This document shows positions 1-6,683 of a stretch of 8,562 bases of DNA, piece by piece (positions within the stretch are counted from its first letter, which is position 1; the number at the start of each line of letters is the position of its first letter). The notes beneath the pieces are model-generated. The model was not told the DNA's origin, did not search any database, and worked only from the letters and a program-made list of their open reading frames with translations. Origin of the DNA: an uncultured Oceanospirillaceae bacterium (GTDB lineage Bacteria; Pseudomonadota; Gammaproteobacteria; Pseudomonadales; Oceanobacteraceae). The position numbers and the translations under genes are program-made. The stretch spans positions 1 to 8,562 of the forward strand of contig CALJVD010000091.1 in the NCBI GenBank assembly GCA_937974825.1, written 5' to 3'.

Positions 1-204
1 GTTCAAGTCTTTGATGAAGACGAAGTGATGCTTATCAGTGACCAAGGTACTCTAGTGCGTACACACGTAAATCAAGTGTCTGTACTTGGACGTAATACGC
101 AAGGCGTTACCTTGATTAGAGTGAACGACAAAGAGAAGTTGATCGGTGTTGCGCCCATCTATGATGATGAAGACGACGCAGCAGAAGGCGGTGAAGACGA
201 GTAA
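1..204 (+). CDS. gyrA: DNA gyrase subunit A, C-terminal end (partial, 5' truncated by window edge)
   Basis: The window opens inside a reading frame of 67 codons ending in TAA at 202-204. The peptide contains GTLVRTHVNQVSVLGRNTQG followed by VTLIRV, the last blade of the GyrA C-terminal beta-pinwheel. E. coli GyrA has the closely similar GTLVRTRVSEISIVGRNTQG at the same place. The protein then ends in a short acidic tail rich in Asp and Glu (YDDEDD then EGGEDE), as is usual for gammaproteobacterial GyrA. GyrA is the DNA-breaking and wrapping subunit of the A2B2 gyrase that introduces negative supercoils. The catalytic tyrosine and the N-terminal domains lie upstream of the window and cannot be checked. 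gyrA directly upstream of serC is the known order in Pseudomonas-type bacteria. Identity is near certain; only the extent is limited by the window. Confidence 0.95.
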   Translation, partial: VQVFDEDEVMLISDQGTLVRTHVNQVSVLGRNTQGVTLIRVNDKEKLIGVAPIYDDEDDAAEGGEDE

Positions 205-226
205 GCTCCTCGCTTCTAACGCTCCA

Positions 227-248
227 TAGCAGCGTAAATGCGCTGCTA
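227..248 (+). repeat. perfect 8-bp hairpin after gyrA
   Basis: TAGCAGCG (227-234) and CGCTGCTA (241-248) are perfect reverse complements around a 6-base loop, starting 22 bases after the gyrA stop. No T-run follows (the next bases are ACACAAAAACC), and none is present for the minus strand, so it is not a canonical intrinsic terminator. It could stabilise or define the 3' end of gyrA mRNA, or terminate weakly. The pairing is seen directly; the role is inference. Confidence 0.5.
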
Positions 249-264
249 ACACAAAAACCTTAAC

Positions 265-292
265 GCCTCTGCTTATTTATATAATCAGGGGC
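265..292 (+). repeat. 7-bp hairpin between gyrA and serC with an AT-rich loop
   Basis: GCCTCTG (265-271) pairs with CAGGGGC (286-292), with one G-T wobble, around a 14-base AT-rich loop. The loop contains TATAAT at 280-285, identical to the sigma-70 -10 consensus, but no convincing -35 element lies 16-18 bases upstream. The hairpin is followed by ATTCCTCTT rather than a pure T-run, so termination is doubtful. Whether this is structure, a serC promoter or chance cannot be decided from sequence alone. Confidence 0.3.
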
Positions 293-327
293 ATTCCTCT
301 TATATTGATGCAAGAGAGCAATTGTAA

Positions 328-1419
328 ATGACCAGAGCGTATAACTTTTGTGCCGGTCCAGCGGCTTTACCCCTAGAGGTTCTAGAACAAGCGCGCGACG
401 AAATGACTAACTGGCGTGGTAAAGGCCTTTCTGTAATGGAAATGAGCCACCGTGGCAGTGACTACCAAAGCATCGCTATCGAAGCTGAAAAAGACTTACG
501 CGAATTACTCAATGTGCCCGCTAACTACAACGTTTTGTTTATGCAGGGCGGAGCCAGCAGTCAGTTCAGCAGTATTCCCATGAATTTTTTCCGTGGTAGC
601 CAGGAAGAGTACCAAGCCGACTATATAATCACTGGTCAGTGGTCTAAGAAAGCACTTAAAGAAGCGAAGCGCTATGGACGTGTGAATGTTGCTGCAAGCA
701 CAGAAGATAATGGGTTCTCATCGGCACCTACTCAGGCCGAACTCAACCTGAACCCAAACGCAAACTATGTTCATTACACGCCTAATGAAACTATTGGTGG
801 TGTGAATTTTGACTACATTCCAGAGACGGGAAGCGTCCCTCTTATTGCCGACTATTCGTCTAGTATATTGTCAGAACCTTTAGATGTTACTAAATTCGGC
901 ATGATTTACGCTGGTGCGCAAAAAAATATTGGTCCAGCGGGTTTATGCGTGGTGATTGTGCGTGAAGACTTATTAGGTCAAGCAATTCCCGGCACCCCCA
1001 CTATGATGGACTACAAAGTACAGGCTGATAACGCTTCTATGTACAACACCCCACCTACGTACAGCTGGTACTTAGCGGGCTTAGTATTTAAGTGGCTAAA
1101 ACAGCAGGGTGGCTTGAAAGTCATGGCTGAAGTTAACCAGCGTAAAGCACAAAAACTGTATGATTACATCGATAACAGTGGGTTTTATGCCAACCCAGTG
1201 GCTAAAAATAATCGTTCATTAATGAACGTGCCATTTACTTTGGCAGACAGCTCACTGGATAAAGCCTTCTTAGCGGAAAGCGAAGCAGCTGGGTTATTAA
1301 ACCTAGCAGGTCATCGCAGTGTGGGCGGTATGCGTGCATCAATATATAACGCTGTGCCTGAAGCAGCAGTTGATGCGCTCATCAGCTTTATGAAAGACTT
1401 TGCGCAAAAGAATGGTTAG
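328..1419 (+). CDS. serC: Phosphoserine aminotransferase
   Basis: SerC catalyses the PLP-dependent transamination of 3-phosphohydroxypyruvate with glutamate to give phosphoserine (serine synthesis). It also acts on 3-hydroxy-4-phosphohydroxy-2-oxobutanoate in DXP-dependent pyridoxal-phosphate synthesis. It is a cytosolic homodimer of the class V aminotransferase family. The 363 residues match the usual length of about 360. Visible landmarks are the N-terminal NFCAGPAALP (6-15), HRG (41-43), GGASSQF (74-80, phosphate/PLP binding), TGQWS (102-106, the Trp stacks on PLP), NETIGG (153-158), the aspartate in ADYSS (D175, pairs with the PLP ring nitrogen) and the Schiff-base lysine in AGAQKNIGPAG (K199). 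The ATG at 328 is chosen because NFxxGPA lies at the extreme N-terminus, as in the family, and an AAGAGAG purine stretch (312-318) lies 9 bases upstream. The gene follows gyrA and precedes pheA, the supraoperon order. No key residue is missing. Confidence 0.97.
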   Translation: MTRAYNFCAGPAALPLEVLEQARDEMTNWRGKGLSVMEMSHRGSDYQSIAIEAEKDLRELLNVPANYNVLFMQGGASSQFSSIPMNFFRGSQEEYQADYIITGQWSKKALKEAKRYGRVNVAASTEDNGFSSAPTQAELNLNPNANYVHYTPNETIGGVNFDYIPETGSVPLIADYSSSILSEPLDVTKFGMIYAGAQKNIGPAGLCVVIVREDLLGQAIPGTPTMMDYKVQADNASMYNTPPTYSWYLAGLVFKWLKQQGGLKVMAEVNQRKAQKLYDYIDNSGFYANPVAKNNRSLMNVPFTLADSSLDKAFLAESEAAGLLNLAGHRSVGGMRASIYNAVPEAAVDALISFMKDFAQKNG

Positions 1420-1437
1420 AAATTAAATGAGTGGCGC

Positions 1438-1486
1438 CTTAGGTGTGCTTCAACTAAAACTTAAAGATGTTAGGAACGCACCTAAG
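1438..1486 (+). repeat. inverted repeat in the serC-pheA gap
   Basis: CTTAGGTGTG (1438-1447) pairs with CGCACCTAAG (1477-1486) over 10 bp with one G-T wobble, around a 29-base A-rich spacer. No T-run follows. It could be an mRNA hairpin or an operator-like dyad between serC and pheA. The dyad is visible directly; the function is unknown. The right arm ends 20 bases before the pheA start, so a folded stem would sit close to the pheA initiation region. Confidence 0.4.
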
Positions 1487-1506
1487 CATTCCCCAGTATA
1501 GAGACT

Positions 1507-2598
1507 ATGAGCGAAGCCCAAGAACTAGAAAAACTAAGACTGCAAATTGACAGCTTAGACGTACAAATTCACGAACTTATTAATCAGCGTGCTCAATGTG
1601 CGCAAGAAGTTGCTGAGGTTAAGCATAAATATGCGAAGCCTGGTGAGCATGTGGTATTTTATCGCCCCGAGAGAGAAGCCCAGGTATTGCGCAATGTAAT
1701 GGAGCGCAACAAAGGCCCATTGTCTGATAAAGCCATGGCTACTTTGTTTCGTGAAATCATGTCGCAGTGTCTAGCACTAGAAGAGCCCATGCACGTCGCT
1801 TTTTTAGGGCCAGAAGGCACCTTTACCCAGCAAGCCGCGGTTAAGCACTTTGGTAAAGGCGCATTGTGCAATTCTCAAAGTACTATTGAAGAAGTGTTCC
1901 GTGAGGTTGAACGTGGTTCGGCGCATTATGGCGTGGTACCAGTAGAGAACTCGACGGAAGGACTAGTCACTCATACACACGACAGCTTTATGGACTCACC
2001 TCTTAAAATATGCGGTGAAGTTACCCTGCCGATACATCACAACTTATTAGTAAAAGATGTAAAGCAGCCTATTAAGCGTATTTATTCACACAGTCAGTCG
2101 TTAGGGCAGTGTCGTGGTTGGTTAGATAAAAACTACCCTCAAGCAGAACTTATTGCGGTGAACTCAAACGCAGAAGCCGCTCGACTTGCAACGCAAGAAG
2201 AACAGAGCGCGGCCATTGCCGGAGAAATTGCTGCTCAAACCTACGACCTACACATATTAGCTTCTAACATTGAAGACCGTACCGACAACACCACGCGATT
2301 CTTAATTATTGGGCGTGAAGAAACTCAACCCAGCGGCCATGATAAAACCTCTATTCTAATTGCCAGTCGCAACCAACCGGGTGCGCTGTACCATTTGTTA
2401 GAGCCGTTCCATAAGGCCGACATTAGTTTGACGCGTATCGAAACTCGTCCAGGACGTGATCGTGCTTGGAGTTATGTTTTCTTTGTAGATTTTGAAGGTC
2501 ATTGTTTAGACCCTAATATTGCTCCACTGCTCGAAGAATTGCGCGAACAAGCAATAGACTTTAAATGGTTAGGTTCGTACCCCAAAGCCGTACTTTAA
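1507..2598 (+). CDS. pheA: Bifunctional chorismate mutase / prephenate dehydratase (P-protein)
   Basis: PheA converts chorismate to prephenate and then to phenylpyruvate, committing carbon to phenylalanine. The 363-residue protein has three parts. The AroQ chorismate mutase (about 1-92) has R11, R28 and K39 at the expected active-site positions, the PERE segment (54-57) and Q87. The prephenate dehydratase domain (about 96-270) has GPEGTFTQQA (101-110), VPVENSTEG (144-152), SHSQSLGQCR (194-203) and the catalytic TRF (263-265). The C-terminal ACT domain (about 280-363) has PGAL (291-294) and ETRP (312-315), which correspond to the GALV and ESRP motifs that bind the feedback inhibitor phenylalanine in E. 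coli. Feedback control is therefore likely kept. The N-terminus MSEAQELEKLR resembles Pseudomonas PheA and supports the ATG at 1507. A weak GAG (1501-1503) only 3 bases upstream is the nearest Shine-Dalgarno-like element. No Phe-codon leader peptide was found upstream. Confidence 0.97.
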   Translation: MSEAQELEKLRLQIDSLDVQIHELINQRAQCAQEVAEVKHKYAKPGEHVVFYRPEREAQVLRNVMERNKGPLSDKAMATLFREIMSQCLALEEPMHVAFLGPEGTFTQQAAVKHFGKGALCNSQSTIEEVFREVERGSAHYGVVPVENSTEGLVTHTHDSFMDSPLKICGEVTLPIHHNLLVKDVKQPIKRIYSHSQSLGQCRGWLDKNYPQAELIAVNSNAEAARLATQEEQSAAIAGEIAAQTYDLHILASNIEDRTDNTTRFLIIGREETQPSGHDKTSILIASRNQPGALYHLLEPFHKADISLTRIETRPGRDRAWSYVFFVDFEGHCLDPNIAPLLEELREQAIDFKWLGSYPKAVL

Positions 2599-2612
2599 AA
2601 ACGGGGTAGGGC

Positions 2613-2661
2613 GCAGACAAATAGTCTGCTAATTAATGTATATAAACGCTAGCAGGTTTTT
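2613..2661 (+). promoter_or_regulatory. mutually exclusive hairpins with T5 run upstream of hisC (attenuator-like, tentative)
   Basis: Three segments compete. GCAGAC (2613-2618) pairs perfectly with GTCTGC (2624-2629) around a 5-base loop. The overlapping CTGCTA (2626-2631) pairs with TAGCAG (2650-2655) around an 18-base loop, extendable by two wobble pairs, and is followed directly by TTTTT (2657-2661). The two stems share 2626-2629 and cannot form together. This is the formal layout of an antiterminator/terminator pair, but the second stem is short and its loop is long, so termination would be weak. The pairing is seen; a regulatory role is inference. Confidence 0.25.
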
Positions 2662-2671
2662 CAAAGTTAAA

Positions 2672-3784
2672 ATGACAACAAATTTTAAGCAATTAGCCGT
2701 TACAGGTGTGCAAAGTTTACAACCCTATCAGCCTGGTAAACCTATCGATGAGCTAGCGCGTGAATTCGGTTTGAATGAAGAAGATATTATTAAACTAGCC
2801 AGTAACGAAAATCCTTTAGGCCCTAGCCCTAAAGTCACGGCCGTTATTCAAGAGTCATTAGACGAGCTCACACGCTACCCAGATGGCGCCGGCTTTGAGT
2901 TAAAACAAGCGCTTAGCCAAAAGTTTGGCATTCAAAAAGAGCAAATTACTTTAGGCAATGGTTCAAGCGATATTCTTGACTTTATTTGCCGTGTGTTTGT
3001 TCGCCCAGGTGAGAACATTGTTACTTCACAGCATGCGTTTGCAATATACAGCATAGTTGCCACTATGGTGGGTGCACAGTGCATTCAGGTGCCTGCGGTC
3101 AATTTTGCCCACGACCTAGATGCCATGGCTGAAGCCATTAATGAAAAAACTCGTGTAGTCTTTGTTACCAACCCAAACAATCCTACCGGTACGTGGATCA
3201 ATAAAAGTGAATTGGTCGAATTTCTAAATAAAGTGCCTAGTAACGTATTAGTGCTATTAGATGAAGCCTATTTTGAATACGTCCAAGACCCTAATTACCC
3301 AGATGGTTTAACGCTTTTAAACGACTATCCAAACTTAGTCGTGGCACGTACCTTTTCTAAAGCCTATGGATTAGCCTCTTTACGTGTAGGTTATGGGGTG
3401 TCTAATCCAGAAGTTGCAGACTTATTAAACCGTGTGCGACCACCATTTAACGTTAACTCACTGGCGTTAGTGGCGGCCAAGGCAGCGCTTGCTGATGACG
3501 ACTACGTTCAGCGCAGTATCGAAGAAAACAGCAAGGGCATGAAGCAGCTAGAGGCGGCGTTTGATCAATTAAATATTGAATTTATTCCATCTGCAGGCAA
3601 TTTTATAGCCTTTAAAGTGCCCAGCAAAATTACGGCCGCAGATCTGTTTCAGCAACTGCTTGCGAAAGGCGTTATTGTGCGCCCTATTGCTGGCTATGAA
3701 ATGCCAGACTACCTACGAGTATCCATTGGCACAGAGACAGAAAACCAAGGCTTTATTGACGCCTTAACTCAGGTGTTAGCGTGA
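2672..3784 (+). CDS. hisC: Histidinol-phosphate / aromatic aminotransferase (HisC2-type)
   Basis: This is a class I/II (fold type I) PLP aminotransferase of the HisC family. It transfers an amino group between glutamate and histidinol-phosphate, and in this gene context very probably also aromatic 2-oxo acids such as phenylpyruvate, 4-hydroxyphenylpyruvate or prephenate. From the ATG at 2672 it is 370 residues. Motifs are SNENPLGPSP (44-53), GNGSSD (95-100, PLP phosphate site), NPNNPTG (167-173), DEAYFEY (197-203) and the Schiff-base lysine in TFSKAYGLASLR (K230), with the C-terminal substrate-carboxylate arginine in YLRVSIGT. An in-frame ATG at 2636 would add 12 residues (MYINASRFF...), but these lie outside the family N-terminus and include the hairpin region, so 2672 is preferred; neither start has a strong ribosome site. 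Its place between pheA and tyrA, away from his genes, points to the broad-specificity paralogue; specificity is inferred. Confidence 0.93.
   Translation: MTTNFKQLAVTGVQSLQPYQPGKPIDELAREFGLNEEDIIKLASNENPLGPSPKVTAVIQESLDELTRYPDGAGFELKQALSQKFGIQKEQITLGNGSSDILDFICRVFVRPGENIVTSQHAFAIYSIVATMVGAQCIQVPAVNFAHDLDAMAEAINEKTRVVFVTNPNNPTGTWINKSELVEFLNKVPSNVLVLLDEAYFEYVQDPNYPDGLTLLNDYPNLVVARTFSKAYGLASLRVGYGVSNPEVADLLNRVRPPFNVNSLALVAAKAALADDDYVQRSIEENSKGMKQLEAAFDQLNIEFIPSAGNFIAFKVPSKITAADLFQQLLAKGVIVRPIAGYEMPDYLRVSIGTETENQGFIDALTQVLA
3771..3784 (+). promoter_or_regulatory. ribosome binding site and GTGA start/stop overlap deciding the tyrA-aroA start
   Basis: AGGTG (3771-3775) lies 5 bases before the GTG at 3781. 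The GTG overlaps the hisC stop TGA (3782-3784) in the string GTGA. No ATG occurs before codon 43 of the frame, which is past the NAD-binding glycine motif, so the GTG is the only plausible start. The four-base overlap predicts translational coupling of hisC to tyrA-aroA. Confidence 0.8.
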
Positions 3785-6006
3785 GCTTTAAGATACCTAG
3801 AATTGCCGTTATCGGCTTAGGGTTAATTGGTGGCTCTTGGGTTAAAGGGTTGCGTACTCGTGGTCATGTCGATGAAATCATTGGTTATGATCTAAGCCTA
3901 GAGGCGATGCGTGCCGCTAAGAACTACGGCATCATTGATCGATACAGTGAAGATATTATTGAAGTTGTTAAAGACGTCGATCTTATTATTTTATCTGTGC
4001 CAATCTTAGCGATAAGAACAGTGCTCGAAAGTATCGCTCCTTATGTTAGAGAGAAAACCGTGCTAACTGATGTTGGCTCAGTTAAAGGCCATGTGGCAGC
4101 CGATGTGGATGCTGTGTTTGGTCGGTATTTTCCACGTTTTGTGCTAGGACATCCCATTGCAGGATCCGAACGCAGTGGAGTGTCGGCCATTGATGAAAAT
4201 CTATTCGAACGTCATAAAATCATTTTAACACCTCAAGAGCATACTGATCCGGCTGCCTTAACTATGGTACAAACAGCCTGGGAAGCCGTAGGTGCTAATG
4301 TTGAAATCATGGATATAAAACACCACGATGAAGTATTAGCAGCTACCAGTCATTTACCGCACTTGTTGGCGTATTCACTGGTCGATACCTTGGCTAGTAG
4401 CCATGAAAATAAACAAATATTTAACTATGCTGCGGGTGGCTTTCGTGACTTTACCCGTATAGCCGCTAGTAGTCCGATTATGTGGCGTGATATTTTTAAA
4501 GCGAATAAAGAACCGCTGTTAGCCACGCTTGATATGTTTAACCAAGATTTACAACAATTACGCCGCGCTATTGCAGAAGACGACAGTACAGCAGTGATGG
4601 GTGTACTGACCCGTGCTAAAGCAGCGCGAGATCATTTTACTAATATACTTGCCCAACGGGCATACATGGAACCGATAAAAATGGCCTCTGTAACCTATAT
4701 TGCAAACCCAGCCCAGAAGCTGACTGGAAATATTCGTGTCCCAGGTGATAAATCGATTTCACACCGATCAATCATGCTAGGCTCATTAGCTGAGGGTGTA
4801 ACCGAAGTCACTGGCTTTTTAGAAGGCGAAGATAGCCTAGCAACCCTACAAGCGTTTCGCGATATGGGTGTCGTAATTGAAGGCCCGCATAAAGGCAAAG
4901 TGACCATTCATGGTGTCGGTTTACACGGGTTAAAAGCAGCACCAGGTCCTATTTATTTGGGTAACTCTGGTACTTCTATTCGTTTATTAGCCGGTTTATA
5001 CGCTGGTCAAAGTTTTGCGGTAGAAATGTCAGGGGATGCGTCATTATCTAAGCGCCCAATGAATCGTGTTGCTGATCCATTACGTTTAATGGGGGCTAAA
5101 ATTGAAACAGCCGAAGGCGGACGCCCACCGCTTAAACTAGCAGGCAGCAAGTTAAAAGGTATTCATTACGACTTGCCTATGGCCAGTGCACAAGTAAAAA
5201 GCTGCTTGTTGTTAGCAGGTTTATACGCTGAAGGTGAAACGTCTGTTACTGAGCCCGCACCGACGCGCGACCACACAGAACGTATGCTAAAAGGCTTTGG
5301 TTACCCCGTAAAAGTAGAAGGTAACAAAGTGACCATTACACCGAACGGAAAGCTGACCGCTACCAATATCGACGTGCCAGCAGATATTTCCTCTGCAGCC
5401 TTCTTTATGGTCGGTGCCAGTATTTCTTTAGGTTCAGATATTACCCTTGAACATGTTGGTATTAACCCAACGCGTATCGGCATTATTAATATCTTACGTT
5501 TAATGGGCGGTGATATTGAATTATTAAATGAACGCGAAGTGGGTGGCGAACCGGTTGCCGATATTCGTGTCCGTGGTGCTAAATTAAAAGGTATTCGTAT
5601 TCCAGAAGATCAAGTACCTTTAGCCATTGATGAGTTTCCAGCGCTCTTTATTGCGGCAGCCTGTGCAGAAGGCGAAACCGTATTAACCGGTGCAGAAGAG
5701 TTGCGTGTTAAAGAAAGTGATCGTATTCAAGTAATGATTGATGGTCTTAAAACCTTAGGTGTTACTTGTGAAGGCACAGAAGACGGTGCCATTATTCAAG
5801 GTATGGGACACGATGGTTACTTTGGTAAAGGCACTGTCGTTAGTCATGAAGACCACCGCATTGCCATGAGTTTCTCAATGGCATCATTACGTGCAGCAGA
5901 AGAAATTACTATTGAAGACTGTGCTAACGTAGCCACTTCATTCCCGAATTTCGTAGACCTAAGTGTTGATGCCGGTCTTGAATTAGACGTACTGACAATT
6001 AAGTAA
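3781..6006 (+). CDS. tyrA-aroA: Fused prephenate (cyclohexadienyl) dehydrogenase / EPSP synthase
   Basis: One 741-residue frame carries two shikimate/aromatic enzymes. Residues about 1-295 are TyrA, which oxidatively decarboxylates prephenate (and probably arogenate). It shows the Rossmann motif GLGLIGG (12-18), an Asp after the second strand (GYD, D37) that favours NAD+, LGHPIAGSE (122-130), SHLPH (190-194) and GGFRDFTRIA (219-228). There is no ACT domain. Residues about 305-741 are AroA, which joins PEP to shikimate-3-phosphate. It shows PGDKSISHR (321-329), GNSGTSIR (394-401), SGDASLSKRPM (417-427), SAQVK (469-473), RDHTE (496-500), NPTR (562-565), catalytic D617 (IDEFP), E645 (ELRVKESDR) and DHRIAMS (691-697). 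The linker around 292-304 has no Shine-Dalgarno before its methionines, so a separate AroA is unlikely. This fusion is known in Pseudomonas-type bacteria at similar length. Start is the coupled GTG. Confidence 0.96.
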   Translation: MSFKIPRIAVIGLGLIGGSWVKGLRTRGHVDEIIGYDLSLEAMRAAKNYGIIDRYSEDIIEVVKDVDLIILSVPILAIRTVLESIAPYVREKTVLTDVGSVKGHVAADVDAVFGRYFPRFVLGHPIAGSERSGVSAIDENLFERHKIILTPQEHTDPAALTMVQTAWEAVGANVEIMDIKHHDEVLAATSHLPHLLAYSLVDTLASSHENKQIFNYAAGGFRDFTRIAASSPIMWRDIFKANKEPLLATLDMFNQDLQQLRRAIAEDDSTAVMGVLTRAKAARDHFTNILAQRAYMEPIKMASVTYIANPAQKLTGNIRVPGDKSISHRSIMLGSLAEGVTEVTGFLEGEDSLATLQAFRDMGVVIEGPHKGKVTIHGVGLHGLKAAPGPIYLGNSGTSIRLLAGLYAGQSFAVEMSGDASLSKRPMNRVADPLRLMGAKIETAEGGRPPLKLAGSKLKGIHYDLPMASAQVKSCLLLAGLYAEGETSVTEPAPTRDHTERMLKGFGYPVKVEGNKVTITPNGKLTATNIDVPADISSAAFFMVGASISLGSDITLEHVGINPTRIGIINILRLMGGDIELLNEREVGGEPVADIRVRGAKLKGIRIPEDQVPLAIDEFPALFIAAACAEGETVLTGAEELRVKESDRIQVMIDGLKTLGVTCEGTEDGAIIQGMGHDGYFGKGTVVSHEDHRIAMSFSMASLRAAEEITIEDCANVATSFPNFVDLSVDAGLELDVLTIK

Positions 6007-6011
6007 TTATT

Positions 6012-6683
6012 ATGAATCCAGTAATAGCAATAGACGGTCCTTCAGGGGCAGGTAAAGGCACAGTGTGTGCCTTAATTGCACAAGAGCTAGGTTGGCATTT
6101 GCTTGATAGTGGTGCGTTATACCGTATTACCGGTTTAGCAGCGACGCGCCGCAATATTGCCCTAGATGACGAAGATAACGTTGCTAAAGTGGCCGCTAAC
6201 TTAGACGTAGAGTTTAAGCCAAGCGCTAAAGGCGTTTCTGTTATCTTAGAAGGAGACGATGTCAGCACCACAATTCGCACAGAAGAGGTCGGCAGCTTAG
6301 CCTCACAAGTGGCAGCTTTGCCTAAAGTGCGTGATGCTTTATTACAACGTCAACGTGATTTTGCTATTGCTCCCGGGTTAGTGGCCGATGGTCGTGACAT
6401 GGGCACAGTGGTGTTTACTGAGGCACCCGTAAAAGTATTTCTAACGGCCAGCGCCGAAGAAAGAGGGCAAAGACGCTATAAACAGTTGCTTGAAAAAGGA
6501 ATTCATGGTAGTTTGCCCGCCCTTATCGAAGACATCCGAGCTCGTGATGAGCGTGATAGCAATAGAGCTGTTGCCCCATTAAAGCCCGCGCAAGATGCCG
6601 TTGTTATCGATAGCACTTCATTAACCATTGATGAAGTCTGTCAGAAAGTGATGAATCTTGTCCGTAATGCAGGACTGATCTGA
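6012..6683 (+). CDS. cmk: Cytidylate kinase
   Basis: Cmk phosphorylates CMP and dCMP to the diphosphates using ATP, recycling cytidine nucleotides from RNA turnover and lipid synthesis. It is a small cytosolic P-loop NMP kinase. The 223 residues fit the family (E. coli enzyme 227). Motifs are the Walker A IDGPSGAGKGT (7-17), DSGALYR (32-38, CMP site), ADGRDMGTVVF (125-135, pyrimidine-recognising Arg-Asp) and RARDERDSNR (176-185, the Arg-rich LID) followed by AVAPL (186-190). The start lies only 5 bases after the aroA stop and has no clear Shine-Dalgarno sequence, so translation probably depends on ribosomes arriving from aroA. Residues EVGSLASQVA (92-101) and VR (106-107) match the CMP-binding insert of bacterial Cmk. 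cmk next to rpsA is conserved widely in proteobacteria. No odd features. Confidence 0.97.
   Translation: MNPVIAIDGPSGAGKGTVCALIAQELGWHLLDSGALYRITGLAATRRNIALDDEDNVAKVAANLDVEFKPSAKGVSVILEGDDVSTTIRTEEVGSLASQVAALPKVRDALLQRQRDFAIAPGLVADGRDMGTVVFTEAPVKVFLTASAEERGQRRYKQLLEKGIHGSLPALIEDIRARDERDSNRAVAPLKPAQDAVVIDSTSLTIDEVCQKVMNLVRNAGLI

Noticed and set aside
1427..1501. 24-codon frame between serC and pheA (MSGALGVLQLK...) as a pheA leader peptide
   Set aside because: It contains no phenylalanine codon, has no Shine-Dalgarno sequence, and no terminator with a T-run follows it. It is most likely chance.
4666..4683. Internal start at the methionines around residues 296-301 giving a separate AroA
   Set aside because: No Shine-Dalgarno-like sequence precedes them, the frame is open throughout, and the fused form is known in related bacteria.
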